Below are positions 1-8,099 of a DNA stretch of 10,234 nucleotides, one piece after another. The stretch is from Vicinamibacteria bacterium. GTDB lineage: Bacteria; Acidobacteriota; Vicinamibacteria; Fen-336; JAGNNV01. The DNA lies in contig JAENWE010000401.1 of assembly GCA_016650185.1 (NCBI GenBank), positions 1-10,234 of the forward strand, in the 5' to 3' direction. The translations under genes and the position numbers were made by a program. The number at the start of each line of letters is the position of its first letter. Position 1 is the first letter of the stretch. The notes below the pieces were generated by a model. It searched no databases. It had not been told where the DNA came from and was given only the letters and a program-made list of their open reading frames with translations.

Positions 1-1
1 G

Positions 2-3000
2 CGAGACGACGCGCGCGCGGCGCTCTATCGCGAGTTGCTCGACGACACGCCGGCCGACGACTTGCTCCGCGCCATGCTCCGTGCGGAGTCTACCCAGCCC
101 GGCGCCAGGGCTTACGGCTTTGGAGTGTGGGATCCGTCGGCTACCGTGGCCATCGTACGACTGGAACTGCTCTCGGGCGCCAACTCGGCGAGGATCGAGG
201 ATTTGCAGGCTCGGGCGTCGCGTGCCCACGACTGGGTATCCGTGCTCAGGGCTGCCGTGTTTGAGGCTTTCGATGGCGAATTGTTCGAGCGCATCAACCC
301 CACCTGGCGCTCTCGCCTGGCCACTTTCGGTCTTGTGGACCTGTGCGCCTCCTGGAACCCCGACCTTCTTCCTCTGCGGGACTGGGCGCTGCTCAAGTGG
401 GAGACGGAACCGCGCGCCTTCAGCGAACCCCTTCGCCTGCAGATCGCCGAGATGCTGCTGCATCAGGGCGAAGGTACGCGCAGTCTCGCCCTGCTCGCGG
501 GCATTGAGAGCGGGGCCGCTCTAGCGTTGCGCGCGGCGGGCCAGGTGCAACAGGGACGCTTTGTCGAGGCGCAGTCGGCCTTCGAGGCGGCGTTCAAGAA
601 GCTCCAGGTCCAACTCGGCACACGCAAGCACCTGATGCCCGATCGGGTCGCCTGGCTGTATCCGCTTGCCTTGCTGGCGCAGCAGACGCCCAAGGCGCTG
701 GAGCTCGCGAGGAAGTTCTGCGTGGGCGAGTCGGGCCGGCGTGATCCGTTCCCCGAGGAACCCTGGGGCGCATGGGCGCATGTGGTCTCCGTACGGCTGG
801 GCGATCTTTCGTTCGACCACAATGCCCTGCGTCCCCGCTCACGGCCCGGCTACTTCAGCGGGTGGGGCGACTTGTGGCGCTGCCTGCTGCGCGCCTGGCT
901 TGGCCCTGATACCGTGGGCGATGAAGGAAAGGGTGGAGAAGCGCGCGCGAAAGTTGTCGCTCTGCTGCGCGAGCGGCTTCGCGGGTGCGGCTTCGCGTGG
1001 CTCGATGGGCAATTGGAGGCGTCAGAGTCGGTCTTCCGAGGCGGCGACGCGCCCGAACGCTTCTTCATCGCTGGTGCTCGGGAGAACTGGCGCGACCTCC
1101 TCGTGTCTTTGCAGGCGCTGGGCGCCGAGAAAGTTGCCGGGGACGGGGCGCGGGCGACGCGCATCCTCTGGGTGGTCTCGGTCGACAATCAGGGCGCGCT
1201 CGAGGAGATCACTCCGATGGAGCAGAAGCGCGGGCCGCGCGGCTGGAGCAGGCCCAAGCCCCTGTCGCTGTCCCGGCTCGCGAAGGATCACAAGCTCGAT
1301 CCGGCGGACGCGAAGGTCGCCCGGGCGATCCGGCCGGACCGGTACAACGCCCAGCGGCTCCGGCTGGATCTGGCCGCCGCCATCGTGGCTCTGGTGGGCC
1401 ATCCCGGAGTGATTCTCAGCGACGCGCCGGAAACGGTCGTCGACGTCGTGGAGGGCACGCCCGAACTCGAGGTGGCGCACGGCGATGCGGGCTTCCTCGT
1501 GCGCGTGAACCCACCGCTACGCGATGAATCCGATCCGGAAGTGACGTACTACATGGAGAGCGCGGATCGGCGCGAGCGCGAGGCTCTGCGCTCGATCACG
1601 GTGTTGCGTGACTCACCCCAGCGCATCCGTGTGGTTCGCCTGACCGAGGCGCAGCGACGGGCCGCCAAACTGCTGTCCGGCCGAATCACTTTGCCCGAAA
1701 GCGCCCAGCCCGAACTGCAGCAAACTCTGCGATCCCTGGCCGGACACTTCCACATCCAGTCCGACCACGTGGAGGCGGCGACCTTGGTGGCGGCCGAGTC
1801 GCGACTGCGCGCGGAGCTCGCACCCGTGGGCGACGGGCTGGGACTGCGCCTGGTCGCAGCACCTCTGGGGCCGGATGGGCCGCGCCTGATGCCGGGCAGC
1901 GGTCGGTCTCGCGTTATGGCGTCGGTCAGGGGCGAAACCCGTGGCGCTCAGCGCGACCTCGCCGCCGAACGGGCTCACCTCGACGCCGTGCTCGAGGCCT
2001 TTGACTTCCTGGATCCGCCCGCCCGCGGCGATCTGGTGTGCGAGTGGGTGATCGACGAACCCGAGCGGGCCCTCGCGACGATTGAGGCTCTTCCGCTCCT
2101 GGCGGCGGTGCAGGCCATCGACTGGCCACGCGGACAGGCCGTGCGGGTGATTACCGTGCATGCCGCGCAGATGACGCTCAGCGTACGCACCGAGCGCGAC
2201 TGGTTCAAGGTCGAGGGCCGCGCTCAACTCGACGAGGGGCTGGTGTTCGAACTCGAAGCGCTGCTCGCCGCCGCTTCGGGCAAGAGCCGTTTCGTACCGA
2301 TGGGAAAAGGCGTCTATGCGGCGCTCACTCGGGAACTGCGCGAAAAGCTGGTTGAACTCGCCGCCGTGGCCGAGCCCCAGGGCGGGGGACTGCGGGTGCC
2401 GCACCTGGCGGCCACATGGCTCGATGACGTGCTGGAAGGGGTCGCGGCCGAGACCGACGACGGGTTTGCCCACAAAGTCGAACGCCTGCGCGCCGCCCAG
2501 GAAACGCAGCCCGCGCTGCCGAGCCTCCAAGCCGAACTCCGCCCGTATCAGGAAGACGGCTACGTTTGGGCGATGCGGTTGGCCCAGGCGGGTTTCGGCG
2601 CCTGCCTCGCCGACGATATGGGTCTCGGCAAGACGGTTCAGACGCTGGGTGTGATGCTCGCGCGCGCCTCCTCCGGCCCGGCGCTCGTGGTGGCGCCAAC
2701 CTCGGTGTGCGGCAACTGGCTCGCCGAGACGCAGCGTTTTGCGCCGACCCTCAACCCCACGATCTACGGCGAGGGCGATCGCGTCGCGACCGTGGAGTCG
2801 GCGGGGCCGCTCGATGTCGTGATCGTTTCCTATACGCTGATGCAGCAGGCGCGGGAGGGCTTCGCGAATCGCACCTGGCATACCCTCGTGGTCGACGAGG
2901 CCCAGGCGATCAAGAACGCCGCCGCCAAACGCTCCCTCGCGTTGTTCGACCTGAAGGCGGACTTTCGCATGGCCCTGTCCGGCACTCCGATCGAGAACCG

Positions 3001-3913
3001 GCTCGGCGATCTGTGGTCGATCATGCGTCTGTGCAATCCGGGGCTCCTGGGCACTCTGTCGCGTTTCAACCAGCGCTTCGCGGCGCCCATCGAGCGTGAG
3101 AGGGATCGCGAGGCGCAGCGCATTCTGCGACGGCTGATCGCGCCATTCGTGTTGCGCCGAACCAAGTCGCAAGTGCTGCAGGAACTGCCGCCGCGCACCG
3201 AACTGGTTCTCACCATCACGCCGGAGCCCGCCGAGGCCGCCCATTACGAGGCCTTGCGCCGGGTGGCGGTCAGAGAAGCCGAAGGCGCAGCGGCCACCGA
3301 GCCGCGCGGTCAGGCAGGGTTCCACATCCTCGCGCAGCTGACCAGGCTGCGCCGCGCGGCCTGCGACCCGCGCCTGCCCAGCCCGGACCTGGGGATCGTG
3401 GGAGCCAAGGTGCGTGCTTTCGCCGAACTCGCGTCCGAGCTTGTGGCCAACGGCCACAAGGCGCTGGTGTTCAGCCAGTTCGTCGATTTCCTTACGCTTT
3501 TGCGCGAGCCGCTCGACGAGGCCTCTATCCGTTACCAGTATCTCGACGGCGCCACCCCTGCGGCCGAGCGCACGAAGCGCGTGGCGGCATTTCAGAAGGG
3601 CGAGGGCGAGTTGTTCCTCATCAGCCTCAAGGCCGGGGGTTACGGCCTCAACCTGACCGCCGCCGACTACGTGGTCATTACCGATCCCTGGTGGAATCCG
3701 GCAGCGGAAGATCAGGCCATGGGCCGCGCTCATCGCATGGGCCAGGCGCGACCCGTGACGGTCTACCGGCTCGTGACCAAAGGCACGCTCGAGGAGCAGA
3801 TCGTGAGGCTGCACCACGACAAGCGGGCGCTGGCCGAGGGCGTGCTCGCCGAGGGGTCTGAGGGCAAGGTGCTCCCGTCGGCGGAGGAACTCATCGCCTT
3901 GATGCGGCATTGA
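2..3913 (+). CDS. SNF2/RapA-superfamily helicase-like ATPase, 5' partial
   Basis: Large SNF2-family protein expected to couple ATP hydrolysis to translocation on double-stranded DNA, remodelling protein-DNA complexes; the specific role is unknown. The frame is open from base 2, so the first in-frame start, a TTG at 35, is probably internal. Numbering from that TTG gives 1292 residues. Visible motifs: RPYQ at 836-839, Walker A DDMGLGKT at 860-867, Walker B box DEAQ at 954-957, SGTPIENRLGDLWS from 982, KALVFSQF from 1142, SLKAGGYGLNLT from 1197 and the arginine-finger motif GRAHRMGQ at 1230-1237. Both RecA-like lobes are complete. The 830-residue N-terminal part contains a stretch near 377-400 (ILWVVSV...EQKR) that I remember from long SNF2-related proteins of proteobacteria. 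I see no SWIM zinc finger or other cysteine cluster. The gene converges on the next one with a 39-base gap and no clear terminator. Family assignment is certain; the biological job is not. Confidence 0.96.
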   Translation, partial: RDDARAALYRELLDDTPADDLLRAMLRAESTQPGARAYGFGVWDPSATVAIVRLELLSGANSARIEDLQARASRAHDWVSVLRAAVFEAFDGELFERINPTWRSRLATFGLVDLCASWNPDLLPLRDWALLKWETEPRAFSEPLRLQIAEMLLHQGEGTRSLALLAGIESGAALALRAAGQVQQGRFVEAQSAFEAAFKKLQVQLGTRKHLMPDRVAWLYPLALLAQQTPKALELARKFCVGESGRRDPFPEEPWGAWAHVVSVRLGDLSFDHNALRPRSRPGYFSGWGDLWRCLLRAWLGPDTVGDEGKGGEARAKVVALLRERLRGCGFAWLDGQLEASESVFRGGDAPERFFIAGARENWRDLLVSLQALGAEKVAGDGARATRILWVVSVDNQGALEEITPMEQKRGPRGWSRPKPLSLSRLAKDHKLDPADAKVARAIRPDRYNAQRLRLDLAAAIVALVGHPGVILSDAPETVVDVVEGTPELEVAHGDAGFLVRVNPPLRDESDPEVTYYMESADRREREALRSITVLRDSPQRIRVVRLTEAQRRAAKLLSGRITLPESAQPELQQTLRSLAGHFHIQSDHVEAATLVAAESRLRAELAPVGDGLGLRLVAAPLGPDGPRLMPGSGRSRVMASVRGETRGAQRDLAAERAHLDAVLEAFDFLDPPARGDLVCEWVIDEPERALATIEALPLLAAVQAIDWPRGQAVRVITVHAAQMTLSVRTERDWFKVEGRAQLDEGLVFELEALLAAASGKSRFVPMGKGVYAALTRELREKLVELAAVAEPQGGGLRVPHLAATWLDDVLEGVAAETDDGFAHKVERLRAAQETQPALPSLQAELRPYQEDGYVWAMRLAQAGFGACLADDMGLGKTVQTLGVMLARASSGPALVVAPTSVCGNWLAETQRFAPTLNPTIYGEGDRVATVESAGPLDVVIVSYTLMQQAREGFANRTWHTLVVDEAQAIKNAAAKRSLALFDLKADFRMALSGTPIENRLGDLWSIMRLCNPGLLGTLSRFNQRFAAPIERERDREAQRILRRLIAPFVLRRTKSQVLQELPPRTELVLTITPEPAEAAHYEALRRVAVREAEGAAATEPRGQAGFHILAQLTRLRRAACDPRLPSPDLGIVGAKVRAFAELASELVANGHKALVFSQFVDFLTLLREPLDEASIRYQYLDGATPAAERTKRVAAFQKGEGELFLISLKAGGYGLNLTAADYVVITDPWWNPAAEDQAMGRAHRMGQARPVTVYRLVTKGTLEEQIVRLHHDKRALAEGVLAEGSEGKVLPSAEELIALMRH

Positions 3914-3952
3914 CCCTTCCCCCTCTCAATAGTCGTGCCGGCAAGATCGAGT

Positions 3953-4423
3953 TCACTGGGAGTTCGGCGGTTTCACGCGTCGCTTGGGCGGAGAGAGGAG
4001 GCGCCGCGCGATCTCGGCCGCACGGCGGCGAAGCGTCTCCGCCGAGTGCGCCGACCCGAAGTACTTCGCGATCTGCCGGCGGTCGGCGGGCGTGATCCGC
4101 GCGTAGGCGGCGGCGAGGGCGGGCGTGGATCGGGCGAAGGGGGCCAGTTCCGCGGGCAGGATCACGGGCGGCTCTGAGATCCGCCACACCTCGACCGGGA
4201 TCGCGTCTCCGACTGCAACTCCGCGCGTCTTCCACACCGTGGACGGGACGAAGATCCGATGGCCCCCGGCGCGCGAGGGGAGAAGGGTGCTGTCGAATTC
4301 GATGCCGAGGACCCGGGCCCGCACCGGTGCGCGGCGCTCAAGTCCGAGAGCCCGCCCGACGCCAGCGGGGACCTCGACGCACCGGTTCGTGGTGATGGCC
4401 CGGAGCACCGACTCGAACCGCAC
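3953..4423 (-). CDS. DUF1905 / YdeI-OmdA family protein
   Basis: A 156-residue protein with the two-part layout of DUF1905 plus YdeI/OmpD-associated (OmdA-like) proteins. Residues 1-80 form the beta-rich DUF1905 part (start RFESVLRA, then VEVP, RVLGIEFDSTLLP, GHRIFVP, VGDAIPVEVW). Residues 86-145 form the helical YdeI part, with PAEL and TPADRRQIAKYFGSAHSAET followed by an arginine-rich helix, where relatives have S-x-x-x-R-x-x-x-x-x-x-I-x-x-A-K-x-x-E-T-R. The molecular function of the family is not established. I chose the GTG at 4423 because an AAAAGG lies 7 bases before it and because relatives start at M-x-F. An ATG at 4441 would add six residues, but the purine-rich stretch before it touches the codon. 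The gene lies 48 bases behind the amidohydrolase on the same strand and probably shares its mRNA. Its basic tail (PPKRRVKPP) is unremarkable. Confidence 0.85.
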   Translation of the reverse strand: MRFESVLRAITTNRCVEVPAGVGRALGLERRAPVRARVLGIEFDSTLLPSRAGGHRIFVPSTVWKTRGVAVGDAIPVEVWRISEPPVILPAELAPFARSTPALAAAYARITPADRRQIAKYFGSAHSAETLRRRAAEIARRLLSPPKRRVKPPNSQ

Positions 4424-4430
4424 GGTGGCG

Positions 4431-4436
4431 CCTTTT
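4431..4436 (-). promoter_or_regulatory. Ribosome binding site deciding the DUF1905 start
   Basis: AAAAGG on the minus strand, 7 bases before the GTG at 4423. A second AAAAGG at 4442-4447 directly abuts the ATG at 4441, leaving no spacer. The spacing therefore favours GTG, and so does the family's usual N-terminus. This is inferred from spacing only. Confidence 0.5.
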
Positions 4437-4471
4437 CTCATCCTTTTCGACCGATAGCGCGGGCGGCGACC

Positions 4472-6211
4472 CTACGCTTCGTGGGAAGTCCGCCCTCCCA
4501 CCACCGTCCGCACGACCTGGATGTCCTTGATCTTCTCGACATCCCCGGTGTGCGGATCGTTGGCCAGCACCACGTAGTCCGCCAGCTTGCCCGCGCTGAT
4601 CGACCCCTTGAGGTTCTCCTCGCCCGAGGCCCACGCCCCGTTGTGCGTGTACACCGCGATGGCCTCATCCACGCTGATGCGCTGATTCACCCCCCATGTC
4701 TTCCCGTCCCATCCTCGGCGCGTGACCATCCCCTGAATCGCCATGAGCGCCGCGAAAGGCCCCGGCGGGAAGTCCGACCCCGCGCAGGCATAGATCCCAG
4801 CGTCCAGCATCGAGCGAAAGGCCATGCAGTGTTTCATCAGATCTTCGCCGTAGTACACAAACTTGTCGGGGTTGTAGTAGGCATAGGAGGTGAACATGGC
4901 AGGCACCGCGCCGAGGGCCTTGATCCGCTTCACCAGGTCGTCGTTGACGAGAGTGCAGTGGGTGATCTTCGGCCGCGCATCGGCCCGCGGATGGAGCTTC
5001 TGCGCGCGTTCCAGGGCGGTGAGGTAGCGGTCGATGGCCACGTCGCCGTTCGCGTGCACGTTCACCTGAATGCCCGCGCGGTGCACCCGCTCCACCCAGG
5101 CGTTCAGATCCTCCTGCGACTCGGTGAGGTTGCCCTGGTAGGGCGGCGTCACTCCCGGATACGGCACGGAGAGCGCCATGGTGCGCTCGGAGAACGACCC
5201 GTCCGCGGTGTGCTCGGCCGTGGCCCCCAGCCGGATCCACTCGTCCCCGAAGCCGGTCTTGATGCCGGCGCTGATCATGGCCTCGAGCGCCGGCCCGTAA
5301 GGCTCGTAGTTCACCCGATGCATCAGCTCGCCCCGCGCCCTCACGTCCTGAATGGCCGCCAGGTCTCCACCTTCGTGATGCACGCTGGTGAGGCCGTAGC
5401 GCGCGAACTGCTTGGAGAGGTGCGCGATGCCGTCGCGCCCCCGCTTCTCCATCTCGGCCGCGGTCAGGACGGGCCGCGTGCCCACCTTGTCGAACGCCTC
5501 GATGGCCCGATCGGTGACCCGCCCGCTCAACTCGCCGTCCGGGCCCTTGTCGAACGTGCCGCCCATGGGGTTGGGGGTGGCCTTCGTGACCCCGGCCAGC
5601 TCAAAGGCACGAGAGTTGTAGAAGTGGGTGTGCCCGCCCCGGTGCTCCACCATCACCGGATGCACATTCGACACCTGATCGAGGTCGATCCGGCGCAGCG
5701 CGCGACCGTCCTTCACCTTCGTGTCGTCGAAGAAAAACCCTTCGACCCAGTTCCCGGGCGGCGCCTGGGCGGCCTTCGCCCTGAGCTTTCCCACGATACT
5801 GTCGATGCTCACGAACTCCACTTCGAAGGGATTGCCCACGAGGACCTCGTTGAGCAGAACCTCACCCTCGGCATGGAGGTGACAGTCGATGAACCCGGGC
5901 AGGATGGTCATCCCTTTGGCATCGAACACCTGGGTGTTCTTCCCGGCCAGGCCCTTGATGTCGGCACTCGACCCCACGGCCGTGAACCGGCTTCCCGTAA
6001 CCGCGAAGGCCTCGGTGCGGGGCGCGCGCGAGTCCACGGTGTAGACCTTGGCGTTGATCACGATCAGGTCGGGATCCTGACCTCCGGTGAGAGCGGCCAC
6101 CGCACCCTGCGCCGCGGCGTCGGCGCCCTGAAGAGGCGCGCCAAGCAGCGCAGCCGCTCCGACGCTCGAAGCAGAGATGAAGTCCCGACGGCTGCGACGG
6201 TCATGGGTCAT
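4472..6211 (-). CDS. Tat-exported amidohydrolase (YtcJ-like, amidohydrolase_3)
   Basis: A 579-residue metal-dependent hydrolase of the YtcJ-like amidohydrolase_3 group; the substrate cannot be read from sequence. The N-terminus RRSRRDFIS, followed by a small-residue hydrophobic stretch (about residues 12-30) and ADAAAQG, is a twin-arginine signal, so the folded enzyme probably acts outside the cytoplasm. Metal-site motifs are in the expected order: PGFIDCHLH with H111 and H113, NVHANGD with H386, THCT with H418 and GSDFPPGP with D480. The sheet strand that in many relatives carries a lysine reads GATAEHTADGS here, with no lysine, so the metal geometry may differ. The C-terminus ends with the usual GSISAGKLADYVVL and VVGGR strands. 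The start at 6211 is supported by an AAGGA 8 bases upstream and by placing the Tat motif at residues 5-13; the frame runs open to 6304, but that extension would bury the signal. The DUF1905 gene follows closely. Confidence 0.93.
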   Translation of the reverse strand: MTHDRRSRRDFISASSVGAAALLGAPLQGADAAAQGAVAALTGGQDPDLIVINAKVYTVDSRAPRTEAFAVTGSRFTAVGSSADIKGLAGKNTQVFDAKGMTILPGFIDCHLHAEGEVLLNEVLVGNPFEVEFVSIDSIVGKLRAKAAQAPPGNWVEGFFFDDTKVKDGRALRRIDLDQVSNVHPVMVEHRGGHTHFYNSRAFELAGVTKATPNPMGGTFDKGPDGELSGRVTDRAIEAFDKVGTRPVLTAAEMEKRGRDGIAHLSKQFARYGLTSVHHEGGDLAAIQDVRARGELMHRVNYEPYGPALEAMISAGIKTGFGDEWIRLGATAEHTADGSFSERTMALSVPYPGVTPPYQGNLTESQEDLNAWVERVHRAGIQVNVHANGDVAIDRYLTALERAQKLHPRADARPKITHCTLVNDDLVKRIKALGAVPAMFTSYAYYNPDKFVYYGEDLMKHCMAFRSMLDAGIYACAGSDFPPGPFAALMAIQGMVTRRGWDGKTWGVNQRISVDEAIAVYTHNGAWASGEENLKGSISAGKLADYVVLANDPHTGDVEKIKDIQVVRTVVGGRTSHEA

Positions 6212-6219
6212 GGGTGGCG

Positions 6220-6224
6220 TCCTT
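6220..6224 (-). promoter_or_regulatory. Ribosome binding site of the amidohydrolase gene
   Basis: AAGGA on the minus strand, 8 bases before the ATG at 6211. It fixes the start at the Tat-signal methionine rather than at the upstream in-frame ATG at 6304. Confidence 0.7.
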
Positions 6225-6350
6225 ATTGGGGTTTGCAGGAAGTTGTTGCGCCGCCGCCCCGACGGGGAGACGACCGGCAGTTCAACATACGAGGGTTGGC
6301 GCAACGCTTCAAGCGGGAGGTGAAGCCGGCATTTGGTGCCTCAGCCGGCC

Positions 6351-6476
6351 ATGCGGGATCCCGCCCTGGGGTCGCAGAGTTTGGAGTGGCTCCGAAAGGC
6401 GGCGGACCCGGGGCACGCCGAGGCGCGCCTGCTCCTCGAAGTCGTGAAGCTCCAGATCAAAGAAGGCGTTCCCTAG
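6351..6476 (+). pseudogene. Sel1-like repeat fragment
   Basis: A 41-codon frame from ATG 6351 to TAG 6476. Its centre, SLEWLRKAADPGHAEARLLL, followed by a helix and ending KEGVP, fits one Sel1-like (SLR, TPR-related) repeat: the family pattern is A-x-x-W-x-R-K-A-A-x-x-G-H-A-x-A-x-x-x-L ending in x-x-G-x-G-V-P. The frame stops exactly where a following repeat would begin, and a TGA at 6321-6323 closes it upstream, so at most one repeat remains. A working Sel1 protein normally has several repeats, so this is best read as the last piece of a decayed gene. It lies opposite in direction to its neighbours. A small intact ORF is possible, and chance resemblance cannot be ruled out without a profile search. 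Confidence 0.4.
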
Positions 6477-6505
6477 CTCGCGTAGCTTTCACGGCACCGA
6501 AAAAA

Positions 6506-6524
6506 TGGTATCACAGTGATACTA
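6506..6524. repeat. 19-bp near-perfect palindrome, possible orphan operator
   Basis: TGGTATCACAGTGATACTA: the arms GTATCAC and GTGATAC (6508-6514 and 6516-6522) are perfect inverted repeats around one A, and the outermost T/A pair also matches. The one-base centre argues against an RNA hairpin and for a site bound by a dimeric protein. Operators of this shape are common in front of ribbon-helix-helix and similar antitoxin genes. No antitoxin-like frame starts next to it on either strand, so it may be left over from a lost module. That function is inference. Confidence 0.45.
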
Positions 6525-6648
6525 CGTTGCCGGACCGGGAACCGGGCAGCCGCGTGATCGCGGACGTACCGTACCCGGCCGCAGAAGCATCCACCACGAT
6601 CACGCCCACCGAAGCCCGAACCGGCATCTGAACCGATTCAAAAAACCC

Positions 6649-7641
6649 CTACGGCAGCAGAATCGTGCACCCCGTCGTCTTCCGCGCCTCGAGTGCGGTG
6701 TGCGCCTGCTGCACTTCGCCCAAGCGAAACGTCTGACCGATGCGGATCTTCACCTGGCCGCTGCTCACCACAGCGAACAGATCGTCCGCCATCTCCTGGT
6801 TCGCCTCTCGCGTAGCGATGTGGGTGAAGAGCGTCTGGCGCGTCACGTACAAGGACCCCTTGGCCCCCAGGAGGCCGGGCGCAAACGGGGCGGGCGGGCC
6901 CGACGAATTGCCGAAGCTCGCCATCAGACCGAGGGGCCGCAGGCAATCGAGCGATCTGTCCCACGTGTCCTTGCCCACCGAGTCGTACACCACCTTCACT
7001 CCTTTGCCAGAGGTGATCTCCTTCACCCGCGGCAGAAAGTCTTCCTTGTTGTAGTTGATGACGTGGGCCGCACCCAGTTCCTTGGCGAGGGCGCATTTGG
7101 CATCAGACCCCGCGGTGCCGATGAGTTGCAGTCCGAGGACCCCCGCCCACTGACACGCGATCAGCCCGACCCCGCCCGCGGCCGCGTGAAACACCACGAA
7201 GTCGCCGGCTTGCAGGCCTCCCTGCGGCTGCGTGCGCTTGAGCAGGTATTGCGCGGTCAGGCCCTTGAGCATCATCGCGGCGCCCGTCTCGAAGGAGATT
7301 GCGTCGGGCAGCCTGCACACCGGCTGCGCAGGCATCACCCGCCGCTCGCTGTAGCTGCCGGGCGGCCCGCCGGCGTACACCGCGCGGTCACCCGCTTTCA
7401 GATGCGTGACGCCCTCACCGACGGCCTCCACCACACCGGCTCCTTCCACGCCCAGCGAGACCGGCAACGGGAGGGGATACAGCCCGATGCGATGGTAGAC
7501 GTCGATGAAGTTCAGGCCGATGGCATGGTGCCTGATGCGGATCTCTCCGGGGCCGGGTTCACCGACAGTGAGATCGACCAGCTTGAGCTGTTCGGGCCCG
7601 CCAGTCTGTTCAATGCGGACGGTTTTGGTGGAATGGGTCAT
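6649..7641 (-). CDS. qor: NADPH:quinone oxidoreductase (QOR family, MDR superfamily)
   Basis: A 330-residue cytosolic zinc-free medium-chain dehydrogenase/reductase of the quinone oxidoreductase type, using NADPH for reduction of quinones or related enones. It has the length and motif order of E. coli QorA: a GroES-like N-terminal domain with GLNFIDVYHRIGLYPLPLP (43-61) and GVEGAGVVEAVGEGV (64-78), then the Rossmann domain with the glycine motif HAAAGGVGL (152-160) and GTAGSDAKCALAKELGA (175-191), then VINYNKEDF (195-202), where relatives bind the NADPH phosphate through a nearby lysine and tyrosine. VVYDSVG (217-223) is also typical. No zinc-ligand cysteine cluster is seen. The start ATG at 7641 matches the family N-terminus, although no clear ribosome binding site precedes it. 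It lies 53 bases behind vapC on the same strand and could be read from the same transcript. The exact substrate is unknown. Confidence 0.93.
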   Translation of the reverse strand: MTHSTKTVRIEQTGGPEQLKLVDLTVGEPGPGEIRIRHHAIGLNFIDVYHRIGLYPLPLPVSLGVEGAGVVEAVGEGVTHLKAGDRAVYAGGPPGSYSERRVMPAQPVCRLPDAISFETGAAMMLKGLTAQYLLKRTQPQGGLQAGDFVVFHAAAGGVGLIACQWAGVLGLQLIGTAGSDAKCALAKELGAAHVINYNKEDFLPRVKEITSGKGVKVVYDSVGKDTWDRSLDCLRPLGLMASFGNSSGPPAPFAPGLLGAKGSLYVTRQTLFTHIATREANQEMADDLFAVVSSGQVKIRIGQTFRLGEVQQAHTALEARKTTGCTILLP

Positions 7642-7694
7642 CGTGGGATTAGCGTAGCACTTCGACCCCTGGCCCAGGAGGTCAACGCCAGGAG

Positions 7695-8099
7695 CTACGG
7701 AACAATCCGGAACTTCCCAAGGCCCAGCGGTCGATAGACCGAGAAGTCGCGTCGGTCGATGGTGAACACCGTAAGCACACGCTCGCGTTCGGCGGTCCGC
7801 ACGAGCACCGCGTCCGCCAGGTCCATGGGCAGGTCGCGGTACTTCTCCATGAGCGCACGCACCCTCGGAATATCCTCACGACCCATGGGCAGGATGCGAA
7901 GGCTTCCCCCTTCAACGAGCTTCAGCAACTCGGACTGCGCCTTCGGCCATCGCTGAACAAGGTACACGGCTTCGGTCAGCGCCGGCCACACCGTCGCCAG
8001 CGGCTGACGCATCCGCTGAAGCGCTTTCAGGCACGCAGCATGATGGACATCGGTTCGGTCGGCCAGCGCCACCAGCGGGCCGGCGTCGACCAGAATCAC
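7695..8099 (-). CDS. vapC: PIN-domain ribonuclease toxin (VapC-like)
   Basis: A 134-residue PIN-domain protein, probably a VapC-type endoribonuclease that cuts RNA when freed from its antitoxin. The acidic residues expected for Mg binding are present: D5 in ILVDAGPLVAL, E43 in PALTEAVYLV, and D93 and D96 in PMDLADAVLV. A further D115 lies in the last strand (TIDRRDF). Length and spacing are normal for the family and nothing suggests inactivation. Translation starts at a GTG whose last two bases are shared with the antitoxin stop (GTGA, 8096-8099), so the two genes are translationally coupled. The RNA target is not predictable. Confidence 0.92.
   Translation of the reverse strand: MILVDAGPLVALADRTDVHHAACLKALQRMRQPLATVWPALTEAVYLVQRWPKAQSELLKLVEGGSLRILPMGREDIPRVRALMEKYRDLPMDLADAVLVRTAERERVLTVFTIDRRDFSVYRPLGLGKFRIVP

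Larger units (their letters stand above)
6212..6648. other. 437-base intergenic stretch between the amidohydrolase and qor
   Basis: No intact gene is apparent. It holds the amidohydrolase ribosome binding site, a 41-codon Sel1-like remnant on the + strand, and a 19-bp palindrome. The rest (6525-6648) shows only short unrecognised frames. Just past the qor stop, the minus strand has a run of six T (+ strand A run around 6640-6645), but I find no stem before it, so no terminator is claimed. Confidence 0.6.

Noticed and set aside
1613..3910. 765-codon open frame on the minus strand
   Set aside because: Antisense to the helicase lobes of the SNF2 gene, whose motifs are perfect. The reverse frame is rich in R, H, G and Q with no known motif, as expected from GC-rich codon use.
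6212..6304. Upstream in-frame extension of the amidohydrolase
   Set aside because: Would add 31 residues before the Tat motif and ignore the AAGGA correctly spaced before 6211.
6511..6627. 38-codon minus-strand frame beginning MPVRASVGVIVVDAS
   Set aside because: The beginning looks slightly protein-like but it runs into the palindrome, has no ribosome binding site and matches nothing I recognise.
4259..6631. 790-codon open frame on the + strand
   Set aside because: Antisense to the amidohydrolase, which has all metal motifs, a Tat signal and a ribosome binding site. The frame has no recognisable domain.
6630..6655. Possible terminator after qor
   Set aside because: There is a run of six T on the minus strand but no stem before it.
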